Below are positions 1-5,839 of a stretch of 11,478 bases of DNA, piece by piece. How positions within the stretch are numbered: position 1 is the first letter of the stretch; every line of letters begins with the position of its first letter. The stretch is taken from the NCBI GenBank assembly GCA_002502095.1, contig DAPJ01000010.1:1-11478 (forward strand), in the 5' to 3' direction. This DNA comes from Euryarchaeota archaeon UBA62 (GTDB lineage: Archaea; Thermoplasmatota; Poseidoniia; Poseidoniales; Thalassarchaeaceae). Under the pieces are notes generated by a model. The model saw nothing but the letters and a program-made list of their open reading frames with translations, had not been told where the DNA came from and did not search any database. A program made the position numbers and the translations under genes.

Positions 1-722
1 GGCGTGGAGCCATCGTAGGACTTTCCTATCATCGCTACTTTGCCGTTACTCCAATCTTGTGTCCCTAGCCATGTTACGGCTGCATCCACGCCCAGTTGCT
101 CAGCATTTCCCATTAGGTCCATACAGTGATTTGAACGACCAGTACCCATAACCGAGACCTGTGCGAATCCGTAGCCATGAGGTAGGAGTTGGTCAATTAT
201 CATCTGACCTAACCACGTTCCGGGGACTTCAATTGACGGGGTCTCGACACTTACTTCGTCGAAGTAGGGCCCGAATTCCGCTATGATTGGAACTGAAACT
301 CCCTCGGGGACATCTGGTAGCCAAACAGCCAAGCTCACCAACCCATTGGGTGCTGACCCGCCTTCACTAAGGGGCAGTTGAAACTCCACAAAATGATGTG
401 TAGAGTTCCATTCGTTTTCAGTCTCCAGTATGTCATACTGTCCGAATTCCATCACATAACCATTTGAGTAGCTGGTCAGGTAAGGCCACTCTGACCTTTC
501 CCAAACAGGAACTCTCTCATATATCCCCAATTCCTTTTTGATATCATCAACAACATCGTCAATGATCCACCCTTGCAAGGAGACCATGACCATTAGCGCC
601 ACCAATCCAGTTGCTGATAGCCATATTTTCCATTTCGAAGGAGCTACAGACTTGATGCCAGTTTCCCCAATCGGGGCGTAGAGGGTGTTACCCTCATCAT
701 CAATTAGGACTCCCTCTATCAT
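1..722 (-). CDS. Membrane-anchored Xaa-Pro dipeptidyl-peptidase / CocE-type S15 hydrolase (3' part missing)
   Basis: This reading frame is open from an ATG at 722 to the left edge, giving 240 codons with the C-terminus missing. After a short charged N-terminus, a hydrophobic stretch at about residues 33-54 looks like a single membrane anchor, so the catalytic part is probably outside the cell. The alpha/beta-hydrolase core is recognisable: GTGRSNHCMD near 193-202, then WSNGKVAMIGKSYDGST at 224-240, whose GKSYDG carries the expected nucleophile Ser235. The same GKSY context occurs in Xaa-Pro dipeptidyl-peptidases, and related S15 members hydrolyse esters. The family role would be removing Xaa-Pro dipeptides, here perhaps for scavenging of external peptides (inference). 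The catalytic Asp and His lie beyond the edge. GGGAGGGGTG at 728-737, 5 bases before the ATG, is a strong ribosome binding site and fixes the start. It lies 64 bases behind the Rieske gene and may share its transcript. Confidence 0.82.
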   Translation of the reverse strand, partial: MIEGVLIDDEGNTLYAPIGETGIKSVAPSKWKIWLSATGLVALMVMVSLQGWIIDDVVDDIKKELGIYERVPVWERSEWPYLTSYSNGYVMEFGQYDILETENEWNSTHHFVEFQLPLSEGGSAPNGLVSLAVWLPDVPEGVSVPIIAEFGPYFDEVSVETPSIEVPGTWLGQMIIDQLLPHGYGFAQVSVMGTGRSNHCMDLMGNAEQLGVDAAVTWLGTQDWSNGKVAMIGKSYDGST

Positions 723-786
723 GTCAACACCCCTCCCAATTTGTGAACATTATTCAGGATTACTAGTTCAGGACAGATTCGAGAGA

Positions 787-1143
787 TCAGATCAGGACCT
801 GAACAAAACCATCTTCTAGGCGTGTCTCGAAAATTCCGAGGTCCTTCTTGGAAACCATGGATCCTACAAGCCTTCCATATGGTGGAAAGAGTGGAAATGG
901 CGCCCATTCGACCAGACTCCCGTCTGATATGCAGTGAGTGGTTTGATGAAGAGGGCATGTGACACATCCATCCTCGATCTTGCCTCCCCATGACAAGGGC
1001 CATTTCATGTGTTTACAGAGTCCCTCTGTAGCATGGAAATTACCTTCCATATTCACAATCATGAGTATTTTTGACCCGACAGTGACCATCTTGCTCTTTC
1101 CTTCTCCGAGCTTGGCGGCTCTTATTGCGTTCTGCCAGTTCAT
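787..1143 (-). CDS. Small Rieske [2Fe-2S] ferredoxin-type protein
   Basis: This 118-residue protein consists of little more than one Rieske domain. The cluster ligands are visible as Cys43-x-His45, then 17 residues, then Cys63-x2-His66, the standard C-x-H...C-x2-H pattern that binds a [2Fe-2S] cluster by two Cys and two His. There is no signal peptide or membrane helix, so it should be a soluble cytoplasmic electron carrier, like the ferredoxin components of oxygenase systems or the NirD-like proteins. An additional Cys60 and Cys71 flank the second ligand pair; their role is unknown. The ATG at 1143 lies 2 bases after the stop of the dehydrogenase gene and is preceded by a CAGGGGAT purine run, so the two are translated from one message. 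The electron acceptor cannot be read from the window, because no oxygenase or reductase gene is adjacent. The family call is secure; the physiological role is open. Confidence 0.88.
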   Translation of the reverse strand: MNWQNAIRAAKLGEGKSKMVTVGSKILMIVNMEGNFHATEGLCKHMKWPLSWGGKIEDGCVTCPLHQTTHCISDGSLVEWAPFPLFPPYGRLVGSMVSKKDLGIFETRLEDGFVQVLI

Positions 1144-1145
1144 TA

Positions 1146-1874
1146 CTATCCCCTGACTTGAGACATCCCGCCGTCTAGGTGCAAAACTTGTCCAGTGATA
1201 TTATCCGGGGCATTAGTCAATAACCACATAATAGCATCAGATACCTCCTCAGGTAGATTGATTCTGTTCAGTGGAATTTTACTCACTGCAGCTTCCTTGG
1301 AGGTTTCAGATTTTGTTATCGGTTGTGCCATTCTTGTATCCGTAAGGCCAGGGGCTACTACATTGACCCTTATGCCTCTCTTGCTGTACGTGGCTGCAGC
1401 AGATCTGGCCATTGACTCAATTCCCCCCTTCGCAGCTGAGATAGCCTCATGATTGACCAAACCGACACTGGCTGCAACACTTGAGGTGAACACTATTCTG
1501 CCACCACCGTTGCGTAACATGTACTTACATGCCTTTGAGAGGACTACGAATGCAGACGTTAGGTTGGTATTGATGACCTCATTGAATGCCTCAGAGCTTA
1601 GTGCATGAGGGGGCCTGATTAGTAGTGAACCAACCAAGTGTGCGACACCGTCAATTTTTCCGTCTCCTTCACTAGAAAAGCTAGTTACTACTTCTGAAAC
1701 GAATTGCTCATCTGTAGCGTCTCCGATGAAAACCTTGGCACCCAGCTCCTTGATTTGACTCATCCTTGAGGAATCCCTTCCAATCACTGTCACAGAGTCT
1801 CCGTCTTCTATTAGTCTCTCACAAAGGATGAGGCCAATATCGCTACTCCCGCCAACTACAAGATATGAACCCAC
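1146..1874 (-). CDS. Short-chain dehydrogenase/reductase lacking the catalytic Tyr
   Basis: This is a classical-size SDR of 242 residues from the GTG at 1874. The cofactor loop VGGSSDIG (residues 7-14), a central NTNL Asn, the TSS catalytic Ser, the helix lysine of AISAAKGG and the AAATYSKRGIRVNVVAPG stretch are all in order, and the C-terminus ends in the usual GQVLHLDGG. The Tyr of the YxxxK pair is replaced by Ile (NHEAISAAK, Lys at about residue 149), so ordinary Tyr-driven hydride chemistry is doubtful. I recall NHEAI-type SDRs from bacteria as a recurring subgroup, but this was not checked. I chose GTG 1874 because AAGGGGTG at 1881-1888 sits 6 bases upstream and the Rossmann strand begins right after it. 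In-frame GTG 1883 and TTG 1934 would add residues with no family match. It is tightly coupled to the downstream Rieske gene and follows a possible 30-codon gene. The substrate is unknown. Confidence 0.85.
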   Translation of the reverse strand: MGSYLVVGGSSDIGLILCERLIEDGDSVTVIGRDSSRMSQIKELGAKVFIGDATDEQFVSEVVTSFSSEGDGKIDGVAHLVGSLLIRPPHALSSEAFNEVINTNLTSAFVVLSKACKYMLRNGGGRIVFTSSVAASVGLVNHEAISAAKGGIESMARSAAATYSKRGIRVNVVAPGLTDTRMAQPITKSETSKEAAVSKIPLNRINLPEEVSDAIMWLLTNAPDNITGQVLHLDGGMSQVRG

Positions 1875-1880
1875 AAAATC

Positions 1881-1888
1881 CACCCCTT
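1881..1888 (-). promoter_or_regulatory. Ribosome binding site deciding the SDR start
   Basis: AAGGGGTG on the minus strand lies 6 bases before GTG 1874 and resembles the archaeal anti-Shine-Dalgarno complement. It begins 5 bases after the stop of the 30-codon upstream frame, which supports initiation inside a polycistronic message and argues against the longer TTG-initiated version. Confidence 0.5.
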
Positions 1889-1893
1889 GAAAA

Positions 1894-1986
1894 TCACGCT
1901 TCTGTAGGGATAATCGGGAAGTCCCAAGAATCAAGCTGTCTCTCCAATCGCTCCCACAGGCTGTCTACACTCGTCGTCACACTCAT
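1894..1986 (-). CDS. Possible leaderless 30-residue small protein or leader peptide
   Basis: An ATG at 1986 opens a 30-codon frame ending in TGA at 1896-1894. The peptide begins MSVTTSVDSLWERLERQLDS and ends FPIIPTEA; its middle could form an amphipathic helix with acidic and basic residues. I do not recognise it. Two things favour it being real. The TATATAT box at 2009-2015 is centred 26 bases upstream of the ATG, which would make this the first codon of a leaderless transcript. In addition, the dehydrogenase gene behind it has its own ribosome binding site starting 5 bases after this stop codon. It could be a small protein, a coupling or attenuating leader peptide, or chance. No homology could be tested. 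Confidence 0.4.
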   Translation of the reverse strand: MSVTTSVDSLWERLERQLDSWDFPIIPTEA

Positions 1987-2008
1987 GGAATTACATCCAT
2001 AGATGAGC

Positions 2009-2015
2009 ATATATA
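2009..2015 (-). promoter_or_regulatory. TATA box for the mini-gene/SDR/Rieske unit
   Basis: TATATAT on the minus strand is preceded by a purine-rich GAAAAAACGATT that fits a BRE. Its centre is 26 bases from ATG 1986, the archaeal TATA-to-start-site distance, so transcription should begin at or next to that ATG. It lies directly behind the stop of the TFB gene. Confidence 0.5.
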
Positions 2016-2016
2016 G

Positions 2017-2040
2017 AATCGTTTTTTCACTGAAACGATT
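2017..2040. repeat. Perfect 8-bp inverted repeat over the TFB stop codon
   Basis: AATCGTTT (2017-2024) and AAACGATT (2033-2040) are exact reverse complements separated by 8 bases. The TFB stop codon lies in the loop, and the right-hand end of the downstream BRE/TATA region lies in one arm. It could act as an RNA hairpin at the end of the TFB message or as a binding site overlapping the next promoter. No T-run follows it on the minus strand, so it is not a typical archaeal terminator. Confidence 0.4.
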
Positions 2041-3055
2041 TTTCAGAGAGCTTCTGGTTCAGTATTTTCAGTAGGCCCCTGAGAGTTACTTCACTGATTC
2101 CGGAGACCTTGCATACCTCACTCTGAGTTCTCGGGGAGTCACTATCTTGAGATGCTCTGTAAATTATTACGCCTGCGATACCAGATGGCTTCTTACCTTG
2201 CCATGAGAGGTCATCCTTGACGGTATCCCACATCCTTCTCACTATTCCAAGGGTCTCGGGCCTCATCCCAAGATCAGAGTGAAACCTCTCAAAATACTCT
2301 TCGGGACCAGTAATGTGATGAGCACCTAGGAATCTGGAAACTAGCCTAATTGTCCTTTTCAACTCCTTGAGATCAACATCTTTTACCATATCGAAAGCCT
2401 CTGCAACATCTTCAATTCTTCTAGGAATCCTAGCCTCGCGGGCAGCCACGTAAACGCATGCGGCTGAAACTCCCCTGATACTCCTCCCAGTGACAAGCCC
2501 TCTATCCACAGAGTGTCTGTAAAGTCCAGCAGCTTCCTGCTCAATCTGAGGAGGCAGATCTCCACGGTCCCTGATGAACTGCATTGCTTTAGCCAGGTTT
2601 CTACTTCTGCTATCCCTGGTCTTACTTCGTTGGTCGATACGTTGCCTCCTACGCCAGTCCCTCAGTGCCTTACCTGACATACCATGCCTCTTCGCTGCCC
2701 CAGACGTCAAATCCGACCTCCTTATTTCAGTAGAAAGTCCCTTGTCTGAGAGGGTCAGCGTGGTAGGGGCGCCAACTCTGCTCCTATCATCGCCTCCAGA
2801 ATGATTTGTCCATTCTGCCCCAAGATCCATCATATTCTCCTCTGCGACATAACCACATTCTGAGCAAGAGGTCTCACCACGGACTTCATCAGTATCCCAA
2901 GAGTTCGAGCCACAAACGGTACAGGGCCTGGATACACCCTCGGTCTTTCTACTGGTGGACGGCCGCATCGAAGGCACAATGGCGCGTCTCCCACTGGATC
3001 CAGAGGAGCTGGGAGATACAGATTCCCCGCGACTCTCAACGTTCTCTTTCATCAT
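2027..3055 (-). CDS. tfb: Archaeal transcription initiation factor B (TFB)
   Basis: TFB binds the TBP-TATA complex and BRE and recruits RNA polymerase. From ATG 3055 the protein has 342 residues in the usual order. After a Ser-rich N-terminal tail of about 40 residues comes a zinc ribbon (Cys45, Cys48, Cys64, Cys67, as C-x2-C...C-x2-C). The B-reader/linker follows with EWTNHSGGDDRSRVGAP and DKGLST. Two cyclin repeats span about 155-240 (with GRSIRGVSAACVYVAARE) and about 245-335, ending in a helix-turn-helix-like segment. The Ser-rich tail before the zinc ribbon makes it longer than the roughly 300-residue typical TFB. An in-frame ATG at 3100 would add 15 residues, but the codons between hold a TTTAAATA box (3088-3095), and AGGTTGAT precedes ATG 3055, so I prefer the shorter form. 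It is divergent from gcvT. Archaea often carry several TFBs; which paralogue this is cannot be told. Confidence 0.93.
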   Translation of the reverse strand: MMKENVESRGESVSPSSSGSSGRRAIVPSMRPSTSRKTEGVSRPCTVCGSNSWDTDEVRGETSCSECGYVAEENMMDLGAEWTNHSGGDDRSRVGAPTTLTLSDKGLSTEIRRSDLTSGAAKRHGMSGKALRDWRRRQRIDQRSKTRDSRSRNLAKAMQFIRDRGDLPPQIEQEAAGLYRHSVDRGLVTGRSIRGVSAACVYVAAREARIPRRIEDVAEAFDMVKDVDLKELKRTIRLVSRFLGAHHITGPEEYFERFHSDLGMRPETLGIVRRMWDTVKDDLSWQGKKPSGIAGVIIYRASQDSDSPRTQSEVCKVSGISEVTLRGLLKILNQKLSEKSFQ

Positions 3056-3087
3056 ATCAACCTGTAGTTGTATAGTCTTAGCCGAAC

Positions 3088-3095
3088 TATTTAAA
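3088..3095 (-). promoter_or_regulatory. Candidate TATA box of the TFB gene
   Basis: TTTAAATA on the minus strand would place the start site near 3065, giving a very short leader of about 10 bases before ATG 3055 (GGTTGATATGATG). If translation instead begins at ATG 3100, this box would be coding sequence and the promoter would lie further upstream, where AT-rich ATAAATTT occurs at about 3133-3140. Confidence 0.35.
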
Positions 3096-3187
3096 CCCAT
3101 GCATTAAAAGATTAGCATTTACTAGGTATTGGAAATTTATTTTCTCTGCTCCCTAAACTTATTCCCCCTACTCCCACTCCTCGGCCC

Positions 3188-4336
3188 ATGGGATATGCCC
3201 CCGTGAGGACGGCTCTGTACGATTCACATGTTGAATCAGGAGCGAATCTGGTAGATTTCCATGGTTTCGAGCTTCCGATATGGTACTCTTCCATCAAAGA
3301 AGAGCACTTGGCTACCAGATCTGCTGCTGGCATGTTTGACGTTTCTCATATGGGGCTATTCAGGTTTGTTGGTAAGGGGGTTTCAGAGTGGTTATCAGGC
3401 ATAGGGACCCAGGATTTTACGAGGTTTCAAACTGGGACATGCGGGTACACTCATTTTCTCGATACAGATGGAAAAATAATCGACGATATGATATTCGCAA
3501 TCAGAACGGAGGAAGAGATCCTTGGGGTCCCAAATGCCTCAATGGTATCTGTGATGCTGGATTGGTTCACTGAATTGCTCCCAGGCGATGGATCCATTAG
3601 GATATCAGATGAATCTGAGGAAACTAGTATTATTGCTATTCAGGGACCAAAATCAATGGAAATAGTCTCACAGGTTTTGGGCGACTCTAACAATGTTGGT
3701 AGGTTCAAGTGCCAAGATATCTCTCAAAACAACCTCTCTGTAGATGGCTGGATTCAAGGAACCGGATATACCGGGGAGCCTGGTGTGGAGATTTTTGTCC
3801 CCAATGATCAGGCAAATCTTCTATGGAAGCGGTTCATTGAGTCCGGCTCTGAATTAGGCCTGGTTCCAGTCGGATTAGGTGCTAGAGACACTCTCAGGCT
3901 TGAGAAAGGCTACCTATTATCTGGTCAGGATTTCCATTGGCCGGGCCTCGGTGAGCTGGTAGATTCAAGTCTTCCTGATGGATTTCTGTCCAGAGACTCA
4001 GCAGAGACCTCAGTTCCGTTCGGCCTTAATATGAGTCATGAGTTCATCGGGAAAGATAGAGTCCTCGAGTCTCTTGAAAACTCGGAAAAATGGACGGCGA
4101 TTAGATGTGTTGCAAGAGGCCCATCCCCTCGGCCCGGGCATCCTGTAATGGACTCGGACTCAGAAGATGCTCGCGTGATTGGGTACGTGACCAGTGGAGC
4201 CCCCTCTCCCAGTCTGGGTGGTGTCGGCATAGCGATGGCGTATCTTTCTGCTTCAGTGGAGGGCCAGCTAGTTTGGATCAGAGCTAGCTCCAGAAGATCT
4301 ATCAAGGCCGAAGTCGTTAGAGCTCCATTTTTGTAG
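3188..4336 (+). CDS. gcvT: Aminomethyltransferase, glycine cleavage system T protein
   Basis: GcvT moves the aminomethyl carbon from the lipoyl arm of H protein to tetrahydrofolate, releasing ammonia and making methylene-THF. The 382 residues follow the family throughout. The N-terminus has ALYDSHVESGANLVDFHGFE and FDVSHMG (50-56). IIDDMIF (97-103) holds the conserved Asp100 matching the catalytic Asp of the bacterial enzyme. TGYTGEPGVEIF is at 192-203 and GLGARDTLRLEKGYLLSGQD at 229-248. The C-terminal barrel carries VTSGAPSPSLGGVGIAMAY. Length and domain order are normal. The segment after SGQD (WPGLGELVDSSLPDGF) departs from the common TTPLEAGL-type wording, a modest divergence. ATG 3188 begins directly before the conserved N-terminal strand. 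The upstream TAAACTTA near 3153-3160 is a possible promoter element. Partner decarboxylase genes lie about 2.4 kb downstream on the same strand. Confidence 0.95.
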   Translation: MGYAPVRTALYDSHVESGANLVDFHGFELPIWYSSIKEEHLATRSAAGMFDVSHMGLFRFVGKGVSEWLSGIGTQDFTRFQTGTCGYTHFLDTDGKIIDDMIFAIRTEEEILGVPNASMVSVMLDWFTELLPGDGSIRISDESEETSIIAIQGPKSMEIVSQVLGDSNNVGRFKCQDISQNNLSVDGWIQGTGYTGEPGVEIFVPNDQANLLWKRFIESGSELGLVPVGLGARDTLRLEKGYLLSGQDFHWPGLGELVDSSLPDGFLSRDSAETSVPFGLNMSHEFIGKDRVLESLENSEKWTAIRCVARGPSPRPGHPVMDSDSEDARVIGYVTSGAPSPSLGGVGIAMAYLSASVEGQLVWIRASSRRSIKAEVVRAPFL

Positions 4337-4360
4337 CTACGCAGTGACAACACTCATTGC

Positions 4361-4367
4361 TGTATAG
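4361..4367 (+). promoter_or_regulatory. Possible TATA box of the EF-hand gene
   Basis: TGTATAG is centred 30 bases before GTG 4394, which would start the transcript a few bases before the start codon. Between the box and the gene is a direct repeat of GTCGATA (4373-4379 and 4385-4391, 12-base period). The match is modest; read-through from gcvT, whose stop is 57 bases from the GTG, is an alternative. Confidence 0.3.
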
Positions 4368-4393
4368 CCTCTGTCGATACTCGGGTCGATAGA

Positions 4394-5839
4394 GTGAACG
4401 GTGGCATCGAGGCTGTAGCTATTAAGAATCTACAAACAATTCTGAAGTCTAGGGGGATTTCTTCAGAGGCACTATTTTCCAAGTACGATATGGACGGAAA
4501 CGGGAGTCTGAACTACGAAGAATTTATTGCCGCATTGACATCAATAACTGGACAGAGAGCACCGCAGTCAATAGTGAATGCAATCTTCTCGGTTTTGGAT
4601 TCAAACGGCGATGGCCAAATTGATCTACAGGAGATTCTCGTACTCGTCGATGGCAAGACCTCAGACCCATACGTCGAAGGCTCATCTCTCACAATTTCAG
4701 ATCATCCAAACAACATTTACAATGGTCATTATGAACTCAAAGGAGAGTTGAACGGAAAACCACTTTTCGCAAATATGAACTCAGCTAAATTGTACTACTA
4801 CAACGCCGGATCAGGAGGTGCTCCATCGTGGAGTCTCGATAACAGAGAACTCGACGGGACTCAAGACTTCTACAGGGGAGGATGGACAAGGCCCCCTGCG
4901 GGTGGTGGCCTGCCCACGGGCACTAGGAGATGGGTCGGAGTTGGTAAAATCACGATTCAAACCTCTTCTCCCTCAGAGGAACCCCCGGAGAATATCGAGG
5001 AGTTGCCCGTCGCAGAGGTAGTTGAGGAGACCGAACCCGATGCTCCTGGCGATATGATGGATTCTATTTCAGTAGAGTTCTCGGAAATCCTAGGAGAAAT
5101 GCAGCAGGCAGAATTCTCAGATCTAGAAGCACTGGAGACGAGCAGGGCCATTATGGATCAACAGGCGGAGTCAAGAATCTCAAAACTACCTAGCTTCCTA
5201 CAACCATCCGCGAGGGAACTATGGAAGGCCAAGGCCGACTCCCTGCAGGAAATCGCCCGATCTAATCTTGTTCTCGCGGCAACTACCGCCGCTACGCTAT
5301 CCGCAGGTGCCTTGGGCATCGCTTCTGTGTCTTCCGAGCAAAAAGAATGGCAAGAGGCCCCAGAAGTAGAGGTCGAGACGGACCCTTCCACTGCAGTCGT
5401 GGAGGGTAAAATCGAAGAGGCCGCAACTCAATTCCAGCCAGAGCCAGAGGATGTAATGGCAGAAGAACCAGCAGATAATCAAGCAGGCTCGAAAGTTATG
5501 ACAATTTTTTCCATGGTAGAGTCATTCTCGCAAGCTCGAATGTTATCCGAACAGAATGCTTTGAAGGAGGAGCTTTCTGGCACCTCAGTTGACATTTCTA
5601 TCAAAATAACTTCTGTGGAGAGGACCTTTGGAATCGGCATCTCCGATAGATACAGAGGCGGAAATACCGTTGTGGCTTCCCTACATGACCATGGAATGCC
5701 ATCAGGAAATGAAGTAGAAATTAGAATCCCCTCGGATACAGATATCTCAGTTTACAAGCCCGGGTACGAAGGTGAAATATCATGTACAGTATCTGGTTGG
5801 AACGGCATTCGTAAGCGAATCATTCTTGACGCTCAATAG
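4394..5839 (+). CDS. EF-hand multidomain protein with internal hydrophobic segment, function unknown
   Basis: This is a 481-residue protein with at least three recognisable parts. Two canonical EF-hand loops, DMDGNGSLNYEE (32-43) and DSNGDGQIDLQE (69-80), each have the Asp/Asn ligands, the position-6 Gly and the terminal Glu, so Ca2+ binding is very likely. Residues about 105-190 form an aromatic and Gly-rich module (YELKGELNGKPLF, AKLYYYNAG, WSLDN, GTRRWVGVGKI) that I recall as a pattern in protist multidomain proteins, without a name I can vouch for. A long acidic Glu/Pro-rich stretch follows, then a hydrophobic Ala-rich run at about 291-312 that may be one membrane helix, another acidic linker, and a compact C-terminal module (about 396-481, with VERTFGIGISDRYRGGNTV) suggestive of a beta-barrel. 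There is no N-terminal signal peptide. The start is GTG 4394. The stop overlaps the convergent epimerase gene by 7 bases. Function is unknown. Confidence 0.85.
   Translation: MNGGIEAVAIKNLQTILKSRGISSEALFSKYDMDGNGSLNYEEFIAALTSITGQRAPQSIVNAIFSVLDSNGDGQIDLQEILVLVDGKTSDPYVEGSSLTISDHPNNIYNGHYELKGELNGKPLFANMNSAKLYYYNAGSGGAPSWSLDNRELDGTQDFYRGGWTRPPAGGGLPTGTRRWVGVGKITIQTSSPSEEPPENIEELPVAEVVEETEPDAPGDMMDSISVEFSEILGEMQQAEFSDLEALETSRAIMDQQAESRISKLPSFLQPSARELWKAKADSLQEIARSNLVLAATTAATLSAGALGIASVSSEQKEWQEAPEVEVETDPSTAVVEGKIEEAATQFQPEPEDVMAEEPADNQAGSKVMTIFSMVESFSQARMLSEQNALKEELSGTSVDISIKITSVERTFGIGISDRYRGGNTVVASLHDHGMPSGNEVEIRIPSDTDISVYKPGYEGEISCTVSGWNGIRKRIILDAQ

Noticed and set aside
719..1003. 94-codon minus-strand frame overlapping the Rieske gene and the peptidase start
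   Set aside because: It covers the conserved Rieske ligand region in another frame and its composition is not protein-like; it is a shadow frame.
1875..1934. Longer SDR version starting at TTG 1934
   Set aside because: The added residues match no SDR N-terminus, and the ribosome binding site at 1881-1888 points to GTG 1874.
3101..3187. Glycine riboswitch or other structured leader before gcvT
   Set aside because: The space is short, and I see no tandem aptamer-like conserved core; known glycine riboswitches are essentially bacterial.
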